NCBI RefSeq assembly: GCF_000830005.1
Contig: NZ_CP010407.1
Coordinates: forward strand, 6,460,001 to 6,524,000
Origin: Streptomyces vietnamensis
GTDB lineage: Bacteria; Actinomycetota; Actinomycetes; Streptomycetales; Streptomycetaceae
Length of the DNA: 64,000 nucleotides
Direction: 5' to 3'
The notes below the pieces were generated by a model. It saw only the letters and a program-made list of their open reading frames with translations. It did no database searches and was not told the origin of the DNA. A program made the position numbers and the translations under genes. Every line of letters starts with the position of its first letter. Within the stretch, counting starts at the first letter, position 1. Positions 9,071 to 15,744 of this stretch are shown piece after piece.

Positions 9071-9721
9071 CTACTGCGGGCCCGGACCCGCGTCGTCCGC
9101 CTGCTTGCGCCGGTAGTGGGTCCGGCCCTTGGCGGAGTTGCCGCAGGTGGCCATGGAGCACCAGCGGCGGCGGCCGCCCCGGGAGCTGTCGAGGAACACC
9201 CAGCCGCACCGCATGCCGGGGCAGACGCGGGTGCGTTCCAGCGGCAGCTCCCGCAGCAGGTCGAAGGCCCGCAGGGCGAGTTCGTGGTGGAGGTGGTCGA
9301 GCCCCGAGGTCCCGACGTCGGCCCGGAGCTCCGGCGCGGTCCCGTGGAAGGTGAGGCGCGCACGGGCGACCGCGTGCTTCCAGTGGGTCTCCACCCGCTC
9401 GACCGCCTCCGCCGGAGCCGGGGCGTCCTGGCGGATCAGTGCTGTGAGCAGGTCGTGCAGGGCCTCGCGCAGCTCGCGGGTGCGGGCCAGCGCCCGCTCG
9501 GCCCCGTCGGGCTCGGACTCGGCGAGCCGTCGCAGGGCGGTGAGGTCGGCGGGGGCGAAGTGGCCGGTGAGGGCGGCCCATTCCAGCAGGCGCGGATAGC
9601 CGTCGAGCCAGTCGACGGACTCCGCGTCGCGCGCCGTCACCGTGTTCACGAGGTCGATGACGACGTGCCCGCCGACCAGGTCGCGGGGCCTGAAGGTGTG
9701 GGGCCGGATGGTCGCCGTCAC
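9071..9721 (-). CDS. ABATE/CGNR zinc-finger transcriptional regulator
   Basis: A 216-residue protein with an N-terminal ABATE domain (stress-induced regulator type, containing VIDLVNTV) and a C-terminal CGNR zinc finger. The finger residues are Cys in RVCPGMRCGWVF, then RWCSMATCGNSAKGR. The GTG at 9721 has AAAGGCGG upstream; a TTG at 9766 is also in frame but lacks a ribosome site. The gene is divergent from the ureohydrolase, with inverted repeats between them, so it probably regulates that operon and itself. Such proteins are DNA-binding but few have a known regulon. Confidence 0.88.
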   Translation of the reverse strand: MTATIRPHTFRPRDLVGGHVVIDLVNTVTARDAESVDWLDGYPRLLEWAALTGHFAPADLTALRRLAESEPDGAERALARTRELREALHDLLTALIRQDAPAPAEAVERVETHWKHAVARARLTFHGTAPELRADVGTSGLDHLHHELALRAFDLLRELPLERTRVCPGMRCGWVFLDSSRGGRRRWCSMATCGNSAKGRTHYRRKQADDAGPGPQ

Positions 9722-9761
9722 GCCTGACCGCCTTTCACGCTTGCCTTCTTGCCTTCTTCGA

Positions 9762-9793
9762 TCCAACCAGTGTACGGATGTTATCCGGTTGGA
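9762..9793. promoter_or_regulatory. Nested inverted repeats in the CGNR/ureohydrolase promoter
   Basis: A perfect inverted repeat CGGAT-GTT-ATCCG (9775-9787) lies inside a wider one, TCCAACCAG (9762-9770) with CCGGTTGGA (9785-9793), which has one mismatch. This is a good candidate operator for the CGNR regulator. CGGAT, the inner half-site, recurs in the tandem repeat immediately downstream. Confidence 0.55.
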
Positions 9794-9801
9794 ACAGCAT
9801 C

Positions 9802-9843
9802 CCGGATGGACCGGATGGACCGGATGGACCGGATGGACCGGAT
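9802..9843. repeat. 9-bp tandem repeat CCGGATGGA before the ureohydrolase
   Basis: Four perfect CCGGATGGA units (9802, 9811, 9820 and 9829) and a partial fifth run up to the ribosome site of the ureohydrolase gene. They fall in its 5' leader, and each contains the CGGAT half-site of the neighbouring palindrome. Confidence 0.9.
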
Positions 9844-9858
9844 GAATAGGAGAAGCCC

Positions 9859-10788
9859 ATGGCCGCCGCCACCGTCGAGCTCATCACGGCCCCCTGGAAC
9901 CTCGGCCTGCGACCGCCCGCCCCGGGGCGCGAGCCAGGAACCTGGCGGACCCCGCGAGCACTCCTCTCGGCGGGCCTCGGGGAACGCCTGCGGCCGGCCC
10001 GGGTGGTGGAGCTCGACCGTCCGCCGTACGAGTTCGACGCGCAGCCGGCGACCCGCATCCGCAACGGGGTCACCCTCCGCGAGCACACGCTGCTGCTCGG
10101 CGAGGCGGTCCACGCCGCGCTCGCCGCCTCCCGGTTCCCGGTCGTCCTGGGCGGCGACTGCAGCATCCTGCTCGGCTGCCTGCTCGGCGCCCGGCGCCAC
10201 GGACGCTGCGGACTGGTCCACCTCGACGGACACAGCGACTTCCGGCACCCCGGCAACCACGACGCCGGTGCGCTCCTCGGCTCGGCCGCCGGAATGGACC
10301 TGGCCCTGGCCACCGGCCGGGGCGAACTGCTGCTCACCCACTGGCCCGAGATCGGCCGGCCGCTGGTCGCCGACGAGGACGTGGTCCAGATCGGCGACCG
10401 GGAGGAGGGCGAGGAGAACCCCCCGGCCACACCCCCGGTCACCCGGTTCACCGCCCGGGAGATCCAGCGGATCGGCGTGGCCGAACTGGGCGAGCGGGTC
10501 GTCCGCCGCCTGGAGGAGCGCGGGCTCGACCGCGTCTGGCTCCACCTCGACCTCGACGTGCTCGACGAGCGCGTCCTGCCCGCGGTGGACTCCCCGGGCC
10601 GCCCCGGCCTGGACTTCCCCCAGCTGTCCGAGCTCGTCTCGACCCTGACGGCCACCGGCCGGGTGGCCGGGCTCGACGTCGCGATCTACGACCCGGAACT
10701 CGACCCGGACGGTGCGTACGCCGCCCCCGTCGTCGACTGCCTCACCCACGCCCTGACCCCGCTCGCGACCGTGGAGGCCCACGCATGA
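9859..10788 (+). CDS. Arginase/agmatinase family ureohydrolase
   Basis: A 309-residue member of the ureohydrolase superfamily, which hydrolyses guanidino or formimino compounds (arginine, agmatine, formiminoglutamate) at a binuclear Mn site. The metal motifs are GGDCS (about residue 97), DGHSDF (about 118) and HLDLDVLD (about 232). The first normally reads GGDHS, so one metal-binding His is replaced by Cys; the other ligands are kept. The substrate cannot be told from the sequence. The ATG follows GGAGAAGCCC. The gene overlaps the next by 4 bp (ATGA) and is divergent from the CGNR regulator. Its distance from arcA (7 kb) gives no operon link with arginine breakdown. Confidence 0.85.
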   Translation: MAAATVELITAPWNLGLRPPAPGREPGTWRTPRALLSAGLGERLRPARVVELDRPPYEFDAQPATRIRNGVTLREHTLLLGEAVHAALAASRFPVVLGGDCSILLGCLLGARRHGRCGLVHLDGHSDFRHPGNHDAGALLGSAAGMDLALATGRGELLLTHWPEIGRPLVADEDVVQIGDREEGEENPPATPPVTRFTAREIQRIGVAELGERVVRRLEERGLDRVWLHLDLDVLDERVLPAVDSPGRPGLDFPQLSELVSTLTATGRVAGLDVAIYDPELDPDGAYAAPVVDCLTHALTPLATVEAHA

Positions 10789-11294
10789 AGACCCTGCTCG
10801 CCGACGGCCCCAGCCCCCTGTACCCGACCGAGATGGAGCAGTTCGGACGCCTGGCCGGACAGTGGGCGACCCTGATCACGTACCACCCCGCCGACGGCTC
10901 ACCGGCCCGCCACGTCGACGGCGCCTGGGAGTTCGGCTACGCCCTGGAGGGCAGGGCGGTCGTGGACGTCTGGCAGTGGCCCGGGCGCGAGGAGCTCCCC
11001 GCCGAGGGGCGCGCCGCCGACCAGGAGTGCGGTCTGTGCGTACGGATCTGGGATCCGCGCCTCCAGCTGTGGCGGTTCACCTTCCACGGCACCGCCCGCG
11101 GCGACGTGGTGCAGATGTACGCCCGCCGGATCGGCGACGAGATCGTCATGGAGCGCGCGGTCGGCGGCGACCTGGTCCGCTGGACCTTCGCCGACATCAC
11201 CGCCGACACCTTCCACTGGCGCAACGAACGGTCCACCGACGGCGGCCGCACCTGGCGGCTCGACCAGGAGGTCGAAGCCCGCCGCGTGCGGTGA
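10785..11294 (+). CDS. Hypothetical protein, lipocalin/DUF1579-like beta-barrel
   Basis: A 169-residue soluble protein starting at the ATGA overlap with the ureohydrolase gene, so the two are co-translated. It has alternating strands rich in aromatic residues (GAWEFGYAL, VVDVWQWPG, LWRFTFHGTARGD, DTFHWRNERSTDGGRTWRL). This resembles the small-molecule-binding beta-barrels of the DUF1579 and calycin type. There is no signal peptide and no catalytic motif I recognise. A role linked to the ureohydrolase substrate is an inference from coupling only. Confidence 0.7.
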   Translation: MKTLLADGPSPLYPTEMEQFGRLAGQWATLITYHPADGSPARHVDGAWEFGYALEGRAVVDVWQWPGREELPAEGRAADQECGLCVRIWDPRLQLWRFTFHGTARGDVVQMYARRIGDEIVMERAVGGDLVRWTFADITADTFHWRNERSTDGGRTWRLDQEVEARRVR

Positions 11295-11295
11295 C

Positions 11296-12123
11296 CTAGG
11301 GGGTGTCCTCTGAGAGGAACGGCCGGACGTACTCCGCGCCCCGGTCCCGCAGCAGTTCGTGCAGGGCCGTGAAGACCTCCGCCGAGCGGCGGCCCGGCCA
11401 GTCGTCCGGCAGGAGCTCCGCCGGGAGCACCGGGTCCGCGTAGGGGAGTCGGCGCCAGGAGTCCAGGGCGAGGAGGTAGTCCCGGTAGGCGTCCTCGGCG
11501 CCCGCCGGGGCCGTCCGCCAGGCCCGCAGAACCGGTTCGTGGGCGGCCAGGAACTCCTCGTGGAGCCCGGCGATCGCCGGCAGGTCCCACCAGCGGGCCA
11601 CCGCCTCGGCCGTCGCCGTGTACCCCAGGTGGTCGCCGCGGAAGAGGTCCACGTACGGGGAGAGCTCAAGGCGCTCCAGGGCGTTCCGGGTCTCCTCGTA
11701 CAGCCGGGCCGGCGCGATCCAGACGCCCGGCGCCGCCGTGCCGAAACCGAGCCGGGCGAGCCGGGACCGCAGCAGGTGCCGCTTGTGCCGCTCGGCCTCC
11801 GGCACCGAGAAGACGGCGAGGACCCAGCCCTCGGACAGCTTCGGCTCCGTACGGGCGTAGATCCGGCGGTCGCCGTCGTCCAGGAGCCGGCGGGCGTCCT
11901 CCGAGAGGGCGTACCCGGCGGCGCCGTCCGCCGTCCGGCCCGGCAGCAGCAGCCCGCGCCGCTTGAGCCGCGACACCGAGGAGCGCACCGAGGGCGCGTC
12001 GACGCCGAGCACGCCGAGCAGCCGGATGAGCGCGGCCACCGGCACCGGCGACTCGTCGGGCGCACGACCGTACGCGCCGTAGAAGGAGACGATCAGGGAT
12101 CGGGGAGTGTGCTGCTCGGCCAC
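11296..12123 (-). CDS. PaaX family transcriptional repressor
   Basis: A 275-residue regulator with the three-part PaaX layout: N-terminal winged helix (LIVSFYGAYGR, then VRSSVSRLKRRGLL), central domain (GWVLAVFSVPEAERHKRHLLRSRLARLGFG), and C-terminal helical domain with LDSWRRLPYADPVLPAELLPDDWPG. PaaX proteins bind aryl-CoA thioesters such as phenylacetyl-CoA and release their operators. The gene lies beside an aryl-CoA ligase gene, in the same direction and downstream of it, which fits control of the nearby CoA-dependent aromatic pathway. The start is GTG at 12123, with a GTGATCAC palindrome directly upstream (12124-12131) as a possible autoregulatory site. Confidence 0.88.
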   Translation of the reverse strand: MAEQHTPRSLIVSFYGAYGRAPDESPVPVAALIRLLGVLGVDAPSVRSSVSRLKRRGLLLPGRTADGAAGYALSEDARRLLDDGDRRIYARTEPKLSEGWVLAVFSVPEAERHKRHLLRSRLARLGFGTAAPGVWIAPARLYEETRNALERLELSPYVDLFRGDHLGYTATAEAVARWWDLPAIAGLHEEFLAAHEPVLRAWRTAPAGAEDAYRDYLLALDSWRRLPYADPVLPAELLPDDWPGRRSAEVFTALHELLRDRGAEYVRPFLSEDTP

Positions 12124-12148
12124 GTGATCACTTTAGGCCGTACGCAGA

Positions 12149-13771
12149 TCAGGCGGGGTCCCGCAGCAGGAAGCGCTGGAGCTTGCCCGTCGCGGTGCGG
12201 GGCAGGGCGTCGAGGAAGACGATCTCCCGGGGCGACTTGTACGGGGCGATGCGGGCGCGGACGAAGGCCCGCAGCGCGGCGGCGGTGCTCGCGTCGCGCG
12301 GCACCCCGTCCCGTACCACGGTGTACGCCACGACGACCTGGCCGCGCAGCTCGTCCGGGCGGCCCACGACGGCCGTCTCCACGACGTCGGGGTGGTCGAG
12401 GAGGACCTCCTCGACCTGGGGTCCGGCGATGTTGTACCCGGCCGAGATGATCATGTCGTCGGCCCGTGAGACGTAGCGGAACCAGCCGTCGGGTTCGCGG
12501 ACGTAGGTGTCGCCCGTGACGTTCCAGCCGTCCCGTACGTACTCCTCCTGGCGCGGGTCGGCCAGATAGCGGCAGCCGACCGGGCCGCGCACCGCGAGCA
12601 GTCCCTCCTCGCCGTCGGGGACGGCTCTGCCCTCGCGGTCGACGATCCGGGCCTGCCAGCCGGGCACCGGACGCCCTGTGGTGCCGGGGCGGATGTCGCC
12701 GTCGGCGGCGGATATGAAGATGTGCAGCAGCTCGGTCGCGCCGATGCCGTTGATCAGGCGCAGACCGGTCCGCGCGTACCAGGCCTTCCAGGTCGCCTCC
12801 GGCAGGTTCTCGCCGGCCGAGACGCAGCGGCGCAGCGAGGCCACCTCGGGGGCGGTGCCCTGGGTCAGCTCGTCGAGCATGACCCGGTAGGCCGTCGGGG
12901 CGGTGAACAGCACCGTCACCCGGTGCCGCTCGATCGCCGCGAGCAGCTGCTTGGGCCCGGCCTGTTCGAGGAGGACCGCGCTCGCCCCGGCCCGCAGGGG
13001 GAAGACGACGAGCCCGCCGAGGCCGAAGGTGAACGCGAGCGGCGGCGAGCCGGCGAAGACGTCGTCGGGCAGGGGGCGCAGGACGCGCGCGGAGAAGGTG
13101 TCGGCGACGGCCAGGACGTCCCGGTGGAAGTGGACGCAGCCCTTGGGCTGCCCGGTCGTGCCGGAGGTGAAGGCGATCAGGGCCACGTCGTCGGCGGCGG
13201 TCGCCACCGCCTCGTACGGGCCGGGGTGGCGTTCGGCGAGGGCGAGGAGGTCGTCCGGTCCGTCCCCGCCGAAGGGGGTGATCCGGAGCCCGGGTATCCG
13301 GGCCGCGAGGAGCTCGTCGAGCGCATGGGCGTCGCAGAGCGCGTGGGTGCACCGGGCGACCTCGGCCATCACGGCCAGCTCGGGGGCGCGCTGCTGGGCC
13401 AGAACGGTGACGGCGACGCCGCCGGCCTTCATCACGGCGAGCCAGCAGGCGGCCAGCCAGGGGGTGGTGGTGCCGCGCAGGAGGACCCGGTTGCCGGGCA
13501 GGACCCCCAGGTCGGTGGTGAGGACGTGGGCGATGCGGTCCACCCGGTCGCGGAGCTCCCCGTAGCTCCAGACGTTGCCCTCGCCGTCGTGGAAGGCGGG
13601 CCGGTCGGCGCCGAACCGTTCCACCGTGCGGTCGAGGAGTTCGGTGCCGCAGTTGAGCCGATCGGGGTAGACCAGCTCGGGGAGGTCGAAGACGAGACGG
13701 GGCCAGAGGCCGGGCGGGGGCAGCCGGTCCCGGGCGAACGTGTCGAGGTGGGCCGAAGGTGTCAGCTCCAT
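12149..13771 (-). CDS. Aryl-CoA ligase (benzoate/2-aminobenzoate-CoA ligase-like)
   Basis: A 540-residue AMP-forming acyl-CoA synthetase of the ANL family. The P-loop-like motif FTSGTTGQPKG lies near residue 205, the adenine-binding region near NGIGATELLH, the hinge at GWNVTGDTY, and the catalytic Lys in LPRTATGKLQRF near the C-terminus. The sequence resembles benzoate- and 2-aminobenzoate-CoA ligases rather than long-chain enzymes. The ATG at 13771 has CAGGGGGAC upstream; a longer reading to 13855 lacks a ribosome site. The PaaX gene is 25 bp downstream. Its product would feed the monooxygenase/reductase at 4887. The exact acid is inferred. Confidence 0.87.
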   Translation of the reverse strand: MELTPSAHLDTFARDRLPPPGLWPRLVFDLPELVYPDRLNCGTELLDRTVERFGADRPAFHDGEGNVWSYGELRDRVDRIAHVLTTDLGVLPGNRVLLRGTTTPWLAACWLAVMKAGGVAVTVLAQQRAPELAVMAEVARCTHALCDAHALDELLAARIPGLRITPFGGDGPDDLLALAERHPGPYEAVATAADDVALIAFTSGTTGQPKGCVHFHRDVLAVADTFSARVLRPLPDDVFAGSPPLAFTFGLGGLVVFPLRAGASAVLLEQAGPKQLLAAIERHRVTVLFTAPTAYRVMLDELTQGTAPEVASLRRCVSAGENLPEATWKAWYARTGLRLINGIGATELLHIFISAADGDIRPGTTGRPVPGWQARIVDREGRAVPDGEEGLLAVRGPVGCRYLADPRQEEYVRDGWNVTGDTYVREPDGWFRYVSRADDMIISAGYNIAGPQVEEVLLDHPDVVETAVVGRPDELRGQVVVAYTVVRDGVPRDASTAAALRAFVRARIAPYKSPREIVFLDALPRTATGKLQRFLLRDPA

Positions 13772-13866
13772 GAGTCCGTCCCCCTGTCGTGGTGGGGTCG
13801 TCCGTCGCTCGACGAGCGTATCGTGTTGGTGACGGCAGTCAACGGTTCGCGACAAGGGTGCTCATG

Positions 13867-13990
13867 GGCGCCGGGACGAAGGCGCCGCACGGCGCCGCGG
13901 CACGGGCGCCGGAGGGCGTACGGACGGAGGCGCCGCACGGCGCAGGGACGAGGGCGTCGGAAGGCGTCAGGACTAGGGCGCCCGAGGGCG
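13867..13990. repeat. 24-bp tandem repeat between ligase and dehydrogenase genes
   Basis: Five imperfect 24-bp units start at 13867, 13891, 13915, 13939 and 13963, each beginning GGCG, with a partial sixth at 13987. They fill most of the divergent intergenic region up to 16 bp before the acyl-CoA dehydrogenase start. The promoters must lie at or outside the edges: 13772-13866 contains the only less GC-rich stretch (CGTATCGTGTTGG). Confidence 0.85.
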
Positions 13991-14005
13991 TCAGAGAGGG
14001 CCCAC

Positions 14006-15193
14006 ATGCCCGCATTCTCGCTCGATCCGGCACAGACCACCTGGTGTGCGCAGCTCAGCGCGCTCGCCGCCGAACGCCTCAAGCCCCTCGCCGACCAGGG
14101 CGAACCCGGGCGGGTCAACCGCCCCCTGGTCGCCGCCCTCGGCGAGCTCGGCCTCCTCGCCCGCCTCTTCGAGGCCGGCGCCCTCGACCTCTGCCTCCTG
14201 CGTGAATCCCTCGCCCGGACCTGTACGGAGGCCGAGACCGCCCTCGCCCTCCAGGGCCTGGGCACCCACCCCGTCGCCGCCTTCGGCACCCCCGCCCAGC
14301 GCGCCCGCTGGCTCCCCGAGGCCACGGCTGGACGGGCCGTCGCCGCCTTCGCGCTCTCCGAACCGGACGCCGGCTCCGACGCCGCCGCCCTCGCCCTCGA
14401 CGCCGTCCCCGACGGGCGCGGCGGCTGGCGCCTGCACGGCGAGAAGCGCTGGATCTCCAACGCCCCCGAGGCCGACTTCGCCACCGTCTTCGCCCGCACC
14501 ACCCGCGGCGCCGGAGCCCGCGGCGTCACCGCCTTCCTCGTCCCCGCCGACCGGCCCGGCCTCGGCGGGGAGCCGCTCGACATGCTCGCCCCGCACGCCC
14601 TCGGCACCCTCACCTTCGACGGCGTCCCCGTCGGCCCCGAGGACCTCCTCGGCGAACCCGACGGGGGCTTCCGGGTCGCCATGAACACCCTCAACCTCTT
14701 CCGGCCCAGCGTCGGCGCCTTCGCCGTCGGCATGGCCCAGGCCGCCCTCGACGCGGCCCTCGCCCACACCGCCGCCCGCCCCGCCTTCGGCGGCGTCCTC
14801 GCCGACCTCCAGGCCGTCTCGCACCGCGTCGCCGAGATGGCCACCCGCACCGAGGCCGCCCGCCTCCTCGTGTACGCGGCGGCCGTGGCGTACGACGAGG
14901 GCGACCCGGACGTCCCCCGGCGCTCCGCCATGGCCAAGCTCCTCGCCACCGAGACCGCCCAGTACGTCGTCGACGCGGCCGTCCAGCTGCACGGCGCCCT
15001 CGCCCTCCAGCGCGGCCACCTCCTGGAACACCTCTACCGGGAGGTCCGCGCACCCCGGATCTACGAGGGGGCGACGGAGGTGCAGCGCACGATCATCGCG
15101 AAGGAGCTGTACGCGAAGGTGCAGCGGACGAAGGACACGAAGGAACAGAACACGGAGAAACAGAAGGCTGAGAAACAGAAGACTGAGAAATAG
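14006..15193 (+). CDS. Acyl-CoA dehydrogenase with a repeat-derived charged tail
   Basis: A 395-residue FAD enzyme. It has the flavin motif FALSEPDAGSDAA (about 115-127), KRWISNAP, the C-terminal AVQLHGALALQRGHLLEHLYREVRAPRIYEGATEVQRTII that ends the fold, and an Arg-rich ADP site. A Glu in YEGATEVQR is at the usual catalytic-base position. After the conserved end, about 20 residues of Lys, Gln and Glu (KEQNTEKQKAEKQKTEK) are encoded by a 15-bp minisatellite, and the TAG stop at 15191 lies inside one repeat unit. It probably oxidises an alicyclic CoA ester in the 2-aminobenzoyl-CoA-like pathway. The ATG at 14006 gives the normal N-terminus, with GAGAGGGCCCAC upstream. Confidence 0.88.
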   Translation: MPAFSLDPAQTTWCAQLSALAAERLKPLADQGEPGRVNRPLVAALGELGLLARLFEAGALDLCLLRESLARTCTEAETALALQGLGTHPVAAFGTPAQRARWLPEATAGRAVAAFALSEPDAGSDAAALALDAVPDGRGGWRLHGEKRWISNAPEADFATVFARTTRGAGARGVTAFLVPADRPGLGGEPLDMLAPHALGTLTFDGVPVGPEDLLGEPDGGFRVAMNTLNLFRPSVGAFAVGMAQAALDAALAHTAARPAFGGVLADLQAVSHRVAEMATRTEAARLLVYAAAVAYDEGDPDVPRRSAMAKLLATETAQYVVDAAVQLHGALALQRGHLLEHLYREVRAPRIYEGATEVQRTIIAKELYAKVQRTKDTKEQNTEKQKAEKQKTEK

Positions 15194-15243
15194 AAGACTG
15201 AGGAGCAGAAGACCGAGGAACAGAAGACGGAGGAGCCGACCCC
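15140..15243. repeat. 15-bp minisatellite spanning a gene end
   Basis: About six 15-bp units of the form GAGRARCAGAAGACN run from 15140 to 15229, plus a degenerate one to 15243. They encode the tail of the acyl-CoA dehydrogenase. The unit at 15185 has TAG where the others have CAG, which ends the reading frame. Without it the frame would continue to a TGA at 15245-15247 that overlaps the next start codon (ATGA). Confidence 0.9.
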
Positions 15244-15657
15244 ATGACCCTGCACCGCCACAACCCCGCCGAGCTCTCCCCTCCCACCGGCTTCTCCCAC
15301 GCCGTCACCGCCACCGGCACCCGGCTCGTCTTCCTCGCCGGGCAGACGGCCCTCGACACCGAGGGCAAGGTCGTGGGGGAGGAGCTCACCGAGCAGTTCA
15401 CCACCGCCCTCGGTAACCTCCTCACCGCCCTGCGGCACGCCGGCGGCACCCCCGCCGACCTCGCCCGCGTCACCGTCTACACCACGGACGTCCCCGGCTA
15501 CCGCGACCACGCCCATGAACTGGGCCGGATCTGGCGTCGATTGGCGGGCCGCGACTACCCGGCGATGGCCGTCATCGGAGTCGTACGCCTCTGGGACGAG
15601 CAGGCCCTCGTCGAGCTCGACGGCTTCGCGGTCCTGGACGAGCCGGCACCTGCTTGA
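15244..15657 (+). CDS. Rid family (YjgF/YER057c/UK114) protein
   Basis: A 137-residue trimeric-type Rid protein. Archetypal RidA hydrolyses reactive enamine/imine intermediates. The fold signatures are VFLAGQTALDTEGKVV, GGTPADLARVTVYTTDV and ALVELDGFAVL. At the position of the essential Arg of RidA (PAR) this protein reads YPAMAVIG, with Met in its place, so it belongs to the non-archetypal Rid subfamilies whose activity is mostly unknown. It lies directly after the acyl-CoA dehydrogenase and probably on the same transcript. A nitrogen-containing ring-cleavage intermediate would be a reasonable substrate, by inference from the pathway. Confidence 0.85.
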   Translation: MTLHRHNPAELSPPTGFSHAVTATGTRLVFLAGQTALDTEGKVVGEELTEQFTTALGNLLTALRHAGGTPADLARVTVYTTDVPGYRDHAHELGRIWRRLAGRDYPAMAVIGVVRLWDEQALVELDGFAVLDEPAPA

Positions 15658-15661
15658 TCAA

Positions 15662-15682
15662 CTGGTCACCCGACTGGACCAG
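15662..15682. promoter_or_regulatory. Inverted repeat upstream of the MFS gene
   Basis: CTGGTC (15662-15667) and GACCAG (15677-15682) form a perfect inverted repeat separated by 9 bp, 4 bp after the Rid stop and 60 bp before the exporter start. It could be an operator for the exporter or a weak terminator; no T-run follows, which favours an operator. Confidence 0.4.
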
Positions 15683-15744
15683 GCTTAGTGTCGAAAGGTG
15701 GACTGACCGGCCCACGGCCCCGTCAGGTGAGGGCGCGATGCGCC

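Noticed and set aside
13867..13990. CRISPR array
   Set aside because: Units are adjacent without spacers and are GC-rich minisatellites; no cas genes are present.
13839..14033. A 64-residue repeat peptide (TPSGALVL-like octads) on the minus strand
   Set aside because: The repeats reflect the 24-bp minisatellite in the intergenic region. There is no ribosome site, and it overlaps the dehydrogenase start.
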